64,000 bases of DNA from an uncultured Odoribacter sp. GTDB lineage: Bacteria > Bacteroidota > Bacteroidia > Bacteroidales > Marinifilaceae. This document shows, one piece after another, positions 36,553 to 45,265 of the stretch (position 1 is the first letter of the stretch; every line of letters starts with the position of its first letter). The position numbers and the translations under genes are program-made. The stretch is taken from NCBI GenBank assembly GCA_900541415.1, contig UQJP01000007.1, forward strand, positions 62,001 to 126,000, read 5' to 3'. The notes below the pieces were generated by a model. That model was not told the origin of the DNA and did not search any database. It saw only the letters and a list, made by a program, of their open reading frames with translations.

Positions 36553-37101
36553 TTATTCTTTTTCTACCTGCATGAAACTTAATTCGAGCGGTGTCTTACG
36601 TCCGAAGATTTTGACAATTACTTTCAATCTCTTCTTGTCGCTGTTCACCTCCTCTATCACGCCGGTAAAGCCGTTGAACGGACCGTCTGTAACTTTAACG
36701 GATTCGCCCACGAAATAAGGAACACTTATTTCTTCCGGTTGTTCCGCAAGTTCATCTACTGTTCCGAGAATCCGGTTGATCTCTGCCTGACGCATCGGTA
36801 CCGGGTCGCCGCCTTTCGTTTCCCCCAGGAAGCCAATCACGTTCGTGATGTCACGAAGCATGTGGGGGATTTCTCCTACTAAAGCAGCTTCTATCATCAC
36901 ATAACCCGGGAAAAAGTTCCGCTCTTTGCTGATCTTTTTTCCATTACGCACCTGATAGATCTTTTCGGTTGGTATTAAAACCTGTGAAACGTAATCCTGC
37001 AGCCCTAAACTGGCAATTTCACTTTCAATGTACTCCTTTACCTTCTTCTCTTTCCCCCCGATCACACGAAGCACATACCATCTTTTCTTTACTTCTGCCA
37101 T
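36553..37101 (-). CDS. nusG: Transcription termination/antitermination factor NusG
   Basis: 182 aa. N-terminal NGN domain (RWYVLRVIGGKEKKVKEYIESEI, FFPGYVMIEAAL) binds RNA polymerase; C-terminal KOW domain (GESVKVTDGPFNGFTGVIEEVNSDKKRLKV) binds Rho or S10. Couples transcription to translation. Directly follows secE (14-base gap), the usual order. Confidence 0.98.
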   Translation of the reverse strand: MAEVKKRWYVLRVIGGKEKKVKEYIESEIASLGLQDYVSQVLIPTEKIYQVRNGKKISKERNFFPGYVMIEAALVGEIPHMLRDITNVIGFLGETKGGDPVPMRQAEINRILGTVDELAEQPEEISVPYFVGESVKVTDGPFNGFTGVIEEVNSDKKRLKVIVKIFGRKTPLELSFMQVEKE

Positions 37102-37115
37102 GTTAGAATCCAGAA

Positions 37116-37307
37116 TTAATAAAACATACTATATATAAAGTCCATGATATGTCTGAACGAAAAGTCCATCACAAAAATACCTAAAGCAATAATGACGGAA
37201 GCGATCATTACGATAGTTGCACTGCTCTGGAGTTCAGACCACGATGGCCAGGAGACTTTATTGACCAATTCGTTATATACGTCTGCGAAATAACTTTTTA
37301 TATTCAT
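37116..37307 (-). CDS. secE: Preprotein translocase subunit SecE
   Basis: 63 aa from the ATG at 37307 (MNIKSYFADVYNELVNKVSWPSWSEL); the frame extends to 37343 but the shorter start matches the family. The conserved amphipathic helix with VSWPSWSEL is followed by one transmembrane helix (TIVMIASVIIALGIFVMDF). Stabilises SecY in the Sec channel. Sits between tRNA-Trp and nusG. Confidence 0.96.
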   Translation of the reverse strand: MNIKSYFADVYNELVNKVSWPSWSELQSSATIVMIASVIIALGIFVMDFSFRHIMDFIYSMFY

Positions 37308-37365
37308 ATATTTTTTAGATTTTGGGCTTTGTTTGCCCAGCATTCAAAACCCGAAATTGTCTTTG

Positions 37366-37438
37366 CACGGATGGAGAGGCTCGAACTCCCGACACCCGGT
37401 TTTGGAGACCGGTGCTCTACCGACTGAGCTACATCCGT
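37366..37438 (-). tRNA. tRNA-Trp (anticodon CCA)
   Basis: On the minus strand the sequence folds into a full cloverleaf: acceptor ACGGATG (37432-37438 complement) with CATCCGT (37367-37373), D arm AGCTCAGTCGGTAGAGC, anticodon stem CCGGT/ACCGG with loop CTCCAAA, T arm GTTCGAGCC. Anticodon CCA reads UGG. Discriminator base is G; the 3' CCA is not encoded. It lies between tuf and secE, as in many Bacteroidota, and is probably cut from their transcript. Confidence 0.98.
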
Positions 37439-37481
37439 AAAAAGGTTGCCCAACAAGGGCAACCAAAGAACTTTATCTTAA

Positions 37482-38669
37482 TTAGTCTAAGATTTCAGTG
37501 ATCTGTCCAGCACCTACGGTTCTACCACCTTCACGGATAGCGAAACGCAAACCTACTGTACATGCAACCGGAGTCAACAATTCAACAGTGATTGTTACGT
37601 TATCACCCGGCATTACCATTTCAGTTCCTTCCGGCAAAGTGATTTCACCAGTTACGTCCAAAGTACGCAGATAGAACTGAGGTCTGTATTTGTTATGGAA
37701 CGGAGTGTGACGTCCACCTTCTTCTTTTTTCAGGATATAAACCTCAGCTTTAAATTTGCTGTGCGGTTTAACAGAACCCGGTTTTGCCAATACCATACCA
37801 CGTTTGATTTCGTTTTTATCGATACCACGCAGCAACAGACCAACGTTATCACCAGCTTCTCCTTCATCCAGAAGTTTACGGAACATTTCAACACCGGTAC
37901 AAACAGTTTTCTTTCCGTCAGCACCCAATCCGATGATTTCCAATTCGTCACCTACATGAACAATACCTGTTTCGATACGTCCGGTTGCAACTGTACCACG
38001 GCCAGTGATTGAGAATACGTCTTCAACCGGCATCAGGAACGGTTTGTCAATATCACGCGGAGGAAGCGGAATCCAGGTATCAACAGCTTCCATCAATTCC
38101 ATTACTTTATCTTCCCATTTCGGCTCGCCGTTCAGAGCACCCAGAGCAGAACCCAGGATGATCGGAGTATTGTCACCATCATACTGATAGAAAGACAACA
38201 GTTCGCGAACTTCCATCTCAACCAATTCCAGCATTTCAGGATCATCTACCATATCCACTTTGTTCAGGAATACAACGATCTTCGGAACGTTTACCTGACG
38301 AGCCAAAAGGATGTGTTCACGTGTCTGAGGCATCGGACCGTCAGTAGCAGCACAAACCAGGATAGCACCGTCCATCTGAGCAGCACCAGTAACCATGTTC
38401 TTTACATAGTCGGCGTGACCCGGACAGTCAACGTGAGCATAGTGACGATTAGCGGTAGAATACTCTACGTGAGAAGTATTAATAGTGATACCTCTTTCTT
38501 TTTCTTCCGGTGCGTTATCGATCTGATCGAAAGATTTCATTTCAGAAAGACCTTTCTTTGCCAATACTGTTGTGATAGCAGCAGTCAAAGTGGTTTTACC
38601 GTGGTCTACGTGACCGATAGTACCGATATTTACGTGTGGTTTTGACCTGTCAAACTTTTCTTTAGCCAT
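37482..38669 (-). CDS. tuf: Elongation factor Tu
   Basis: 395 aa. The P-loop GHVDHGKT (19-26), DCPGHADYVKNM and NKVDM are intact GTPase motifs; domains 2 and 3 follow and end in VGAGQITEILD. Brings aminoacyl-tRNA to the ribosome. The switch I segment FDQIDNAPEEKERGITI is normal. It has its own strong promoter at 38791-38821. Confidence 0.99.
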   Translation of the reverse strand: MAKEKFDRSKPHVNIGTIGHVDHGKTTLTAAITTVLAKKGLSEMKSFDQIDNAPEEKERGITINTSHVEYSTANRHYAHVDCPGHADYVKNMVTGAAQMDGAILVCAATDGPMPQTREHILLARQVNVPKIVVFLNKVDMVDDPEMLELVEMEVRELLSFYQYDGDNTPIILGSALGALNGEPKWEDKVMELMEAVDTWIPLPPRDIDKPFLMPVEDVFSITGRGTVATGRIETGIVHVGDELEIIGLGADGKKTVCTGVEMFRKLLDEGEAGDNVGLLLRGIDKNEIKRGMVLAKPGSVKPHSKFKAEVYILKKEEGGRHTPFHNKYRPQFYLRTLDVTGEITLPEGTEMVMPGDNVTITVELLTPVACTVGLRFAIREGGRTVGAGQITEILD

Positions 38670-38790
38670 GACTCTAAAACAATTTTATTATTAAACAATT
38701 TATCTCAAAATAACTCTTTATCAAACTAATCACATGACCTTCAATTCATTACAATTCTCAAGACCATGCAAAGCCCTTTTAATGAGCGTG

Positions 38791-38821
38791 CAAATATAAG
38801 TAAATAATTTTGACCCGCAAA
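38791..38821 (-). promoter_or_regulatory. Consensus promoter of tuf
   Basis: On the minus strand TTTG (38818-38821), 19 bases, TATATTTG (38791-38798): an exact match to the Bacteroidota pattern. The implied start is about 38784, giving a leader of about 115 bases. It probably drives tuf, tRNA-Trp, secE, nusG and the ribosomal genes. Confidence 0.85.
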
Positions 38822-38885
38822 ATTATTTTACGTAAATTGAATGTTTAGTATTTAAAAGCTAATGCTTTAAACTTCAAATACCCGA

Positions 38886-39185
38886 TCAAGCTTCTCTTTC
38901 TTTTTCCTTGATTTTAACCAACTGACGTTTAATCACATCATATAGTTCATCGATAGCCTCTTCGAATTTCTTGGCATTTTTCTTTGCAAAAACATCCTGT
39001 CCTTTGATGCTTACATTGACTTCAGCCACTTTATTTTCGAGGTTATCGTCTTTTTCCAGTTTCAAGGCAACTTCCACACCTAAAATAGCATCGTTATACT
39101 TTTCAAGTTTGGCTAATTTTTTCTGGATAAAGTCTTCCAACTGTGCGCTGGCAGAGAAACCGACTGCATTAATTTTAATGTCCAT
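38886..39185 (-). CDS. hpf: Ribosome hibernation promoting factor (short form)
   Basis: 99 aa, the short HPF/YfiA type without the C-terminal dimerisation domain of long HPF. MDIKINAVGFSASAQLEDFIQKKLAKLEKYND starts the beta-alpha fold; a lysine-rich C-terminus contacts rRNA. Binds the 30S decoding site in stationary phase and blocks translation. Third gene after rpsU and xerC, 20 bases downstream of xerC. Confidence 0.93.
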   Translation of the reverse strand: MDIKINAVGFSASAQLEDFIQKKLAKLEKYNDAILGVEVALKLEKDDNLENKVAEVNVSIKGQDVFAKKNAKKFEEAIDELYDVIKRQLVKIKEKEREA

Positions 39186-39204
39186 AGTTCTTCCTCCTTT
39201 AGTT

Positions 39205-40122
39205 TTAAGCTCTGGGGTGAGCCTGATTATAAACTTTTTTCAAACTCTCGAAAGAATTATGAGTATAGACCTGAGTTGCTGCCAAACTGGAGTGCCCCAA
39301 TAGTTTCCGTATCGCTTCGATACATGCCCCGTTATTTAACAAGGCCGTGGCAAAAGAGTGCCGCAACACATGCGGGCTACGCTTAGAAGAAGTGGTTACT
39401 TCCCCCAGATACTTCACCACCAGACGATAAATGAACTTATCGTAAACAGGAACTCCTTTATCCGTAACAAAGAAAAACGAATGTTCTTTCCCGGCAATTT
39501 CATCCCGCATTTGAAGATAAATTTTCACTTCTTCAGTCAACTCATGAAGCATGGGCACGATACGCTGCTTGTTTCCCTTACCGTTTACCTTTATGGTTTC
39601 GTTCCCGACATCAATATCCTCCGTTTTCAATCCCACCAGTTCCGAACGTCGCATTCCGGTATAATAAGCCATCATCAGCACCAGCCTGTCCCTCACTTCC
39701 GGGAAACCGCTTTCGGATTCATGACGATCCAACAGTTCGTCCATCTGAAAATCGGGAACAAATACCGGCAATTTTTTTCCGATTTTCGGAGCGACAACCC
39801 CGTCCACCGGATTTACGGCCATTCTACCTTCTTTAACCTGGAACCGGAAAAAAGTCTTCAACGAACTCAATTTACGCCTCACGGTTTTCGGCACCATCGG
39901 CTTTAGCTTCTGCCCGTTCATTTCAAATTTCCCGGACATTAGAGCCACCTCAAAACGCCTTACCATTTTAGCGGTAACTTCCGTACAACTCTCTATCAGC
40001 TCAACCTTTTCACAGAACTCAAAAAATTGATTCAAATCTTCCCGATAAGCGGAAATTGTATGTTCCGAATACCGTTTTACACTTCTTAAATAGACCAGAA
40101 ATGAATCAATTTCCATACTCAA
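39205..40122 (-). CDS. xerC: Tyrosine recombinase XerC-like
   Basis: 305 aa. N-terminal core-binding domain (IDSFLVYLRSVKRYSEHTISAYREDLNQF) and catalytic domain with the conserved R in YTGMRRSELVGL, HVLRHSFATALLNNG (HxxR), LGHSSLAATQVYTH with the nucleophilic tyrosine. The position between rpsU and hpf is a conserved chromosomal one in Bacteroidota and argues for the dif-site recombinase that resolves chromosome dimers rather than a mobile-element integrase. The start may be the ATG at 40122 or that at 40116. Confidence 0.88.
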   Translation of the reverse strand: MSMEIDSFLVYLRSVKRYSEHTISAYREDLNQFFEFCEKVELIESCTEVTAKMVRRFEVALMSGKFEMNGQKLKPMVPKTVRRKLSSLKTFFRFQVKEGRMAVNPVDGVVAPKIGKKLPVFVPDFQMDELLDRHESESGFPEVRDRLVLMMAYYTGMRRSELVGLKTEDIDVGNETIKVNGKGNKQRIVPMLHELTEEVKIYLQMRDEIAGKEHSFFFVTDKGVPVYDKFIYRLVVKYLGEVTTSSKRSPHVLRHSFATALLNNGACIEAIRKLLGHSSLAATQVYTHNSFESLKKVYNQAHPRA

Positions 40123-40186
40123 TCTTCTAAAATCGTACCCAAATTAACTTTTTCTATCGGGAAAAGCAAGCTCCCGAAACAAAAAA

Positions 40187-40378
40187 TTAATCTTCAGCCT
40201 GCTGCAAGCTCTGCTTGTAAGCTGCTTTGATACGCTGAGCCCGGTTTCTTACAGAAGGCTTTGTGAAAGCCTGACGGTCTCTCAATTCTTTAACAACTCC
40301 GGTTTTTTCGAATTTTCTTTTAAATTTCTTTAAGGCTCTTTCAATATTTTCGCCTTCTTTTAAAGGTACAATGATCAT
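40187..40378 (-). CDS. rpsU: 30S ribosomal protein S21
   Basis: 63 aa: MIIVPLKEGENIERALKKFKRKFEKTGVVKELRDRQAFTKPSVRNRAQRIKAAYKQ is typical of S21. Binds near the 3' end of 16S rRNA. No Shine-Dalgarno sequence is seen before the ATG (the 25 bases upstream are A/T only), unlike the strong one reported for rpsU in some Flavobacteriia. A long structured leader precedes it. Confidence 0.97.
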   Translation of the reverse strand: MIIVPLKEGENIERALKKFKRKFEKTGVVKELRDRQAFTKPSVRNRAQRIKAAYKQSLQQAED

Positions 40379-40413
40379 AATTTTTTTAATTTTTTAATTT
40401 AACTATTACGCAG

Positions 40414-40613
40414 ATCCACTTTAGACCTTAGTCCGAAGCCGCAGGAAATTGCGTTTTTCCTACATTTTAAATAAAGCTTGCAAAAATCCATGCACGAACA
40501 TTTTCTCCTGAAACACAGGATTTAACCATGATATGCCGGATTTATTTTCTTTCTTTTTCTTTCTAAAACGAGCAAACCCGTCTTAGTTGCAAGCACCCCC
40601 TTTCAAAGTGGAT
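40414..40613 (-). ncRNA. Structured RNA leader upstream of rpsU (family not recognised)
   Basis: Read on the minus strand, this stretch folds into a compact multi-stem RNA. P1: ATCCACTTT (40605-40613) with AAAGTGGAT (40414-40422), 9 bp, closing the element. P2: GCTTGCAA (40587-40594) with TTGCAAGC (40476-40483), 8 bp. P3: a 10-bp hairpin with TTTG loop at 40563-40586, abutting P2. P4: AATCC/GGATT (40538-40542 with 40485-40489) enclosing a TCCTG/CAGGA hairpin (40506-40520). P5: an 8-bp hairpin at 40441-40463. All stems are consistent with one another. P1 ends 35 bases before the rpsU ATG, and a TATCTTTG promoter lies just upstream at 40651-40658. It does not match any riboswitch motif I know by eye; autoregulation by S21 or an independent small RNA are both possible. 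Confidence 0.65.
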
Positions 40614-40650
40614 TGATTTTTAATAGGTTAAACTTCACAAAATTGGACGG

Positions 40651-40681
40651 CAAAGATAAGTCAAAAAAATGAAAAACGAAA
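40651..40681 (-). promoter_or_regulatory. Promoter of the rpsU leader
   Basis: TATCTTTG (40651-40658, minus strand) with TTTC, one base off the TTTG box, 19 bases upstream (40678-40681). The implied start is near 40645, giving a leader of about 265 bases that contains the whole structured element. Confidence 0.65.
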
Positions 40682-40743
40682 AAGGCTAATCAAAAAACAC
40701 ATTTTTTATTTCTATCCCGGCACTCCGCTATTTTCCTCAATTT

Positions 40744-40848
40744 TCATTTTAACCGTTTCCAATAAAAAAATCCTCCCAAACAAAACGCCGACAGAAAGAT
40801 TCCCGATATGAACAAGTCCCACGGCATAGCGACCGGGGTACGATCCAT
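40744..40848 (-). CDS. Putative 34-aa membrane microprotein
   Basis: ATG at 40848, stop TGA at 40744-40746. The product is MDRTPVAMPWDLFISGIF followed by LSAFCLGGFFYWKRLK: a single transmembrane helix (about 11-29) with an aromatic/basic C-terminal end, as in real small membrane proteins. GGGAAGGA lies about 17 bases upstream of the ATG. It begins 52 bases after the sulfatase stop, in another frame, so it could be cotranscribed with it. No family recognised, and at this size chance cannot be excluded; GTG at an upstream in-frame site is an alternative start. Confidence 0.4.
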   Translation of the reverse strand: MDRTPVAMPWDLFISGIFLSAFCLGGFFYWKRLK

Positions 40849-40900
40849 AAAACAAACCGTCCTTCCCGGATATTGGGGGTTCACCTATGAGCCGACCATT

Positions 40901-42385
40901 CTATTGTTTCCGGAACAAGCCCGTATCCCCTTTCTCCAGCAACGGCATCAACTCTGCCACAATGTCCGGGTGTTTTCCTGCGATATTCTCCGTTTCGTAA
41001 GGATCTCTCCGGTAATCATACAACTCGACGACAGGCTCGGCCTTCCGGTAGTATTTCGTCAGACGGTAGCGGGAAGTGCGTACCGTAACCCCATTGTTGA
41101 AATAACTATATGCCACATCCTGCCATTGTTTATTTTTCTTCTTTCCGATCAAAGAGCGAAGACTCTTACCGTCCATCTTTCCCTCCACCGGAACATCGCA
41201 CAAATCGGCTATCGTTGGATAAATATCCACGGAACTAACTACCCGGTCGGAAACGATACCCTTCACTCCGGGTTGCCTGATCATAAATGCACTATTCAGG
41301 GCGACTTCAAAAATCGTATGTTTTCCCCACACCCGCTGTTCCCCCAAATGCCAGCCATGATCCCCCCAAATCACCACCACAGTATTTTCTGCCAGTCCAT
41401 TCGCCTCCAGAGCATCTAAAACCTTACCGATCTGGGCATCCACATAACTAACACAGGCCAGATATGCGTGCACCAGCTTGCGGGCATAAGCCTCCGAAAC
41501 AGGCTTATCCAGCGTAGCATCTTCATCCCCCAGCTTATATTGTTTAATTTCATTGCTATTATGCAAGCTCGCCCGGTTCACATTCAACGGGATGTAATCG
41601 TATTTTGTCAACGGGATTGTTTGCTCATCATATAAATCCCAATATTTTTCAGGCGCATTAAAAGGCAAGTGAGGTTTAAAGAAACCGACCCCTAAGAAAA
41701 ACGGCTGCTCACTCCCCGCCAATTCTTTCAATTTTTCCACAGCCAGTTCCGCTGTCAGGCCGTCCGGATAACCTTCATCACCAACCTCCCCGCATTCATA
41801 AGGCTTTACCATTCCTTTTTCCAAAATCCGGCTCGTTCCCCCTGCATACCCGAAAAAAGCATCCCAACCGTTTTTCCACGGACCGGGATTAAATAAAAAC
41901 TCATCCCAGCTATACGGCATTTCAGGAATATCGCTTTTAGGAGAGCCATAAGCATAGCTATATCCATCGGCAGAATGCCCGATCTTCCCGATCCCCACCG
42001 TATGATAGCCGTTCTTCCGCAACAAATGGACAAAACTTTCCGGCTGCGCGGTTTCAGGCTTTCCCGTCATCCGGTAAGCAATGGCTTCATTCGTCACATC
42101 CCTCCGGCTTTCCGGATACGCCCCCGTAAGCATGCTGCATCTGGAAGCTCCGCTGGTCGGCACCTGCACATAGTGCCGGGTGAAAACGGTAGAACTTTGA
42201 GCAAAACGGTCTAAATTAGGAGTCAAGGCGCGTTTACTGCCGTAACATCCCAATTCCGTACGAAAATCGTCCACACATATAAAAAGCACATTTTTCCGGG
42301 GAAGATCGTCGGCAGCCTGCACTGCCCAGGCCTCAGCCAACCCGGCAGACAAGAATATAACAGGGGCAAGGTGATTTATGTTCAT
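40901..42385 (-). CDS. S-type sulfatase, iduronate-2-sulfatase-like
   Basis: 494 aa with signal peptide (cleavage near AVQAA). KNVLFICVDDFRTELGCYGSKRALTPNLDRFA holds the metal-binding D39/D40 and is typical of iduronate-2-sulfatase-like enzymes. The active-site motif is SGASRCSMLTG with serine at position 78, so formylglycine is made from serine by a radical-SAM maturase (anSME) encoded elsewhere, not by an FGE. PHLPFNAPEKYWDLYD and WGDHGWHLGEQRVWGKHT are further family motifs. It removes sulfate from host glycans such as heparan or dermatan sulfate, or related sugars; substrate is inferred. A TAGATTTG element lies at 42437-42444 on the minus strand and a tetranucleotide tract further upstream. 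Confidence 0.9.
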   Translation of the reverse strand: MNINHLAPVIFLSAGLAEAWAVQAADDLPRKNVLFICVDDFRTELGCYGSKRALTPNLDRFAQSSTVFTRHYVQVPTSGASRCSMLTGAYPESRRDVTNEAIAYRMTGKPETAQPESFVHLLRKNGYHTVGIGKIGHSADGYSYAYGSPKSDIPEMPYSWDEFLFNPGPWKNGWDAFFGYAGGTSRILEKGMVKPYECGEVGDEGYPDGLTAELAVEKLKELAGSEQPFFLGVGFFKPHLPFNAPEKYWDLYDEQTIPLTKYDYIPLNVNRASLHNSNEIKQYKLGDEDATLDKPVSEAYARKLVHAYLACVSYVDAQIGKVLDALEANGLAENTVVVIWGDHGWHLGEQRVWGKHTIFEVALNSAFMIRQPGVKGIVSDRVVSSVDIYPTIADLCDVPVEGKMDGKSLRSLIGKKKNKQWQDVAYSYFNNGVTVRTSRYRLTKYYRKAEPVVELYDYRRDPYETENIAGKHPDIVAELMPLLEKGDTGLFRKQ

Positions 42386-42436
42386 AGTCTTTTAGATATA
42401 AGTATACGAACGGATCGACGCAATCCATTGAACACA

Positions 42437-42444
42437 CAAATCTA
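42437..42444 (-). promoter_or_regulatory. Possible -7 element of the sulfatase gene
   Basis: TAGATTTG on the minus strand fits TAnnTTTG, about 52 bases before the ATG; no good -33 box is seen at the expected distance. Confidence 0.4.
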
Positions 42445-42521
42445 AATAAAAAAAGGTAATATCGATCGGTTATCCGTTAAATTCCAGACACAACCGATCC
42501 CCGGAAGAACAATCAAACGCC

Positions 42522-42583
<62 letters not shown>

Positions 42584-42665
42584 CTGACCAAGCAACCTAT
42601 TTCAATCGCTCCCCAAACCGGACAAGTATCGCCCGTCACCCGATTCCTCAGAATTTCACCGACTT

Positions 42666-43346
42666 TTACGACTGATACACCCGTCCACGCGGTTCAAAGG
42701 GCCTTAATCCCCGGACAAACTTTTCCACTTCGGTAATATGGATCACCCGGCACAATCTTGCCAACTGTTCGGAAATACTCGGAATAAATAAATAGTTCTC
42801 GCATACCAGATATTTATCCACCTGTAAACGATATATTCCCGGCAAATAATTCCTCAAACTGATAATTGCCAAGACAGAAAAAGTTTCCTCTTTAAAGAAA
42901 TTGGAAACGATCACAAAATTACTGACCGAATACACCACATTCAGGCGACAAAGGCGATAGGTCGGATATGCCAGCACCACCACAATAGCATCGACTATCA
43001 CCAGCGGGAAAAAATGTTGAGGCACATTCCATTCCAGCACCAGCAATAAAGTTACGGCCACAAACACCACCAATAATATCAAAGGGATAAAGAAACGATA
43101 AAAAGGAGTCAAACGGCTGGACAACAATTTTGAATCATACTGAAAAGCCCGTTTATTCAATGCCCATACCCCATACCACACACACAGGCACATCACCGCC
43201 CCTGTTAGGTAAGGCACAAAAGAAGGAAAACGAAAAGCAAGATTCAGGGGTAAAAGAGAAAATATCAGGACAACTCCACTAATCCCAAAAAGCCAGAAAC
43301 TTACAATGACTTTCCAGATACTATCTTCAAACTTATTTTCAAGCAT
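42666..43346 (-). CDS. Membrane protein of unknown function
   Basis: 226 aa. Four predicted transmembrane helices (about 12-33, 42-62, 83-103 and 112-130: SFWLFGISGVVLIFSLLPLNL, YLTGAVMCLCVWYGVWAL, FFIPLILLVVFVAVTLLLVL, HFFPLVIVDAIVVVLAYPTY) then a soluble ~90-residue C-terminal domain resembling a PH-like sheet (VSNFVIVSNFFKEETFSVLAIISLRNYLPGIYRLQVDKY). No named family recognised. It is monocistronic with its own consensus promoter. Confidence 0.7.
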   Translation of the reverse strand: MLENKFEDSIWKVIVSFWLFGISGVVLIFSLLPLNLAFRFPSFVPYLTGAVMCLCVWYGVWALNKRAFQYDSKLLSSRLTPFYRFFIPLILLVVFVAVTLLLVLEWNVPQHFFPLVIVDAIVVVLAYPTYRLCRLNVVYSVSNFVIVSNFFKEETFSVLAIISLRNYLPGIYRLQVDKYLVCENYLFIPSISEQLARLCRVIHITEVEKFVRGLRPFEPRGRVYQS

Positions 43347-43437
43347 AATTCAAAATTTATAAAGATTCACACCTAATTAAAAAATAACCAATTTTTTCTA
43401 CTAATTTTTATTCAATTTTGACGTTAAGTAGTGCAAC

Positions 43438-43470
43438 CAAATATAAGCAACTAATTTTAATTAAAACAAA
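43438..43470 (-). promoter_or_regulatory. Consensus promoter of the membrane protein gene
   Basis: On the minus strand TTTG (43467-43470), 21 bases, TATATTTG (43438-43445). The implied start is about 43431, 85 bases before the ATG. It lies in the 347-base gap 43347-43693, whose only other content is the terminator at 43614-43670. Confidence 0.78.
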
Positions 43471-43613
43471 TTTTAAAATACAAATTATAAAATTATTATT
43501 TCATAAAATTAATAAAAGATCAACCGCCGGACTTTATATATTCATTCCAATCTTTTTCTTTCCGGTTTGCTTTGCCTTTTCCTATCTTTCTAAAGTCCAG
43601 CAACAACAAACAA

Positions 43614-43670
43614 AAACTCCGGAGAACCGGAAAGTGATTCTAATAATCACCTCCCGGTCTTCCGGAGTTT
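43614..43670 (-). terminator. Terminator of the SusC/SusD operon
   Basis: A long hairpin: AAACTCCGGA (43614-43623) pairs with TCCGGAGTTT (43661-43670), with further CCGG and GTGATT/AATCAC pairing inside. It lies 24 bases after the stop of the last gene of the uptake operon; the minus strand continues with TTTG. Confidence 0.75.
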
Positions 43671-43693
43671 CTCACCCTAAAAACAAATATCGT

Positions 43694-45253
43694 TTAAGGA
43701 TTCCAGCTGTTTCCTGACATAACCCTGTAACGAATACTTTTAATATGCCCTAAATCGACTCCTGTCGGCGATTGCCACCAGATTTTCTCTTCATCGGTTT
43801 GCAGATTTTTAGCATTTATCATCGTCAACACAAACACTCGCCCGTTTTCCAACCCCACACCTAAATAGTTGCTGCGGAAAAACTCTCCGTCCATAGCCGT
43901 AATATCCGATTCGAAGGTCATATACAATTTCACTCCGTTCTCAGGAGTCTCCGCATCATATAAATACAATTGATTTCCATTGGCAATAAATACATAATGT
44001 CCATTGTCCAAATAAGGCAAAGCATAAATCACACTGTTCTCATTCACAACTCCTGCCAAGCCCGGCACTTCCACCTGAGTCAGCGTATCCACACCAATCT
44101 CCGAAGAAGTATATTCCCGCTCAATAATAAACTCCTGATGATAGAATTTACCTCCCTTTTCCAGTATAGAAAAATAAGCGATACCGGAACTATTATTAGC
44201 CAAACCACGCAAATATCCCGTATAAACAGGGCGGTAATCCCCCATATTTTCCAAAGGAGCATATTCCGCAGGATGCTTCTCGGCTTTCAACGTCCGGATC
44301 AACCCCACCACATTATTCCCCTCTTCATCATTAAAATCCATCAAGGCCAGGAAACGGTTGTTTTTACCGTCATAAATCAGACACAATTTCGGATCGGCAA
44401 AAACTCCCAAGATTACCTCTGCATCTTCGATTACCTCTCCTTCATATTTCAAGGGATCGGGTAAAAAATACTCGGAATGAAACAACTGATTGGTAGATTT
44501 CACCCTGGAATACAATCTTCCCCGATCATCCTGCAACAGGTCTACCCATTGCATAAACATGGTATTCACCACACGTAATCCGGCAGGCCAACCTCCCACA
44601 AAAATCTGGTTACCGGTCACCTCCTTCTTAAAGGTAAGCCCATTCACATCCACTAAGCCCAGGCCACCGTCCTGCAAAACCAATATCTGGCTTTTCGTAT
44701 CACCGTCCTTACAAAAATGTTCATGAATTTTAAAAGGTGTTCCCCCCAATTTTTCTTTATTTTCCAATTCATAAATATCGGACACCACATTAAATGTCAT
44801 CCCAACGCCCGAAGTATATCCCTGAGTGAGGAAACTCAAACTTGAACTACCGTTTTTCTCCGCCAACACCAAAAATCCCTGTTTTTCATACTTATATCCC
44901 ACCGTCAGGTAAAAATCTTTGGTAAAAAACACCTCATTATCCACATCCTCCACCACCAAGATACAATTCCCTTTGGCAACGGTATCGGTTACATACTCCA
45001 AATTGCGTTCCGTACTGATAACCTTTCCTGCAAAAGTCCATTCATATTTCAGGTTCATCACCGTATCGTTCGTCGAATAAACAAAACGGGGCACAACTCT
45101 AACGGTATCGCCGATCGTCACCGACTCGACATTTGAAAAATCACTGACCTCTATCCGGGTAAGCTTTTTGTAATTATAATTTCCTTTATCCTTATAGCAG
45201 CCGGAAAGAACCACTCCCGCCAATAAGAAAAATAATATAGCCTGTATTTTCAT
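43694..45253 (-). CDS. PKD-like family lipoprotein of the Sus locus
   Basis: 519 aa. Lipobox VVLSGC follows the leader MKIQAILFFLLAG. GDTVRVVPRFVYSTNDTVMNLKYEWTFAGKVIST is a PKD/Ig-like module and the remainder is a beta-rich propeller-like region; the family is annotated as PKD-like and is found as fourth gene after susC, susD and a DUF4843 gene. Such surface lipoproteins may bind substrate. Last gene of the operon, 12 bases after the DUF4843 gene. Confidence 0.82.
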   Translation of the reverse strand: MKIQAILFFLLAGVVLSGCYKDKGNYNYKKLTRIEVSDFSNVESVTIGDTVRVVPRFVYSTNDTVMNLKYEWTFAGKVISTERNLEYVTDTVAKGNCILVVEDVDNEVFFTKDFYLTVGYKYEKQGFLVLAEKNGSSSLSFLTQGYTSGVGMTFNVVSDIYELENKEKLGGTPFKIHEHFCKDGDTKSQILVLQDGGLGLVDVNGLTFKKEVTGNQIFVGGWPAGLRVVNTMFMQWVDLLQDDRGRLYSRVKSTNQLFHSEYFLPDPLKYEGEVIEDAEVILGVFADPKLCLIYDGKNNRFLALMDFNDEEGNNVVGLIRTLKAEKHPAEYAPLENMGDYRPVYTGYLRGLANNSSGIAYFSILEKGGKFYHQEFIIEREYTSSEIGVDTLTQVEVPGLAGVVNENSVIYALPYLDNGHYVFIANGNQLYLYDAETPENGVKLYMTFESDITAMDGEFFRSNYLGVGLENGRVFVLTMINAKNLQTDEEKIWWQSPTGVDLGHIKSIRYRVMSGNSWNP

Positions 45254-45265
45254 CGTTCCTTTATT

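Noticed and set aside
39205..40122. Tyrosine recombinase as sign of a mobile element
   Set aside because: It lies in the conserved rpsU-hpf context, with no att-like repeats, tRNA target or cargo; this is the chromosomal Xer recombinase.
40808..41419. 203-codon plus-strand frame
   Set aside because: Entirely antisense to the sulfatase gene and its downstream region; proline/histidine-rich shadow pattern.
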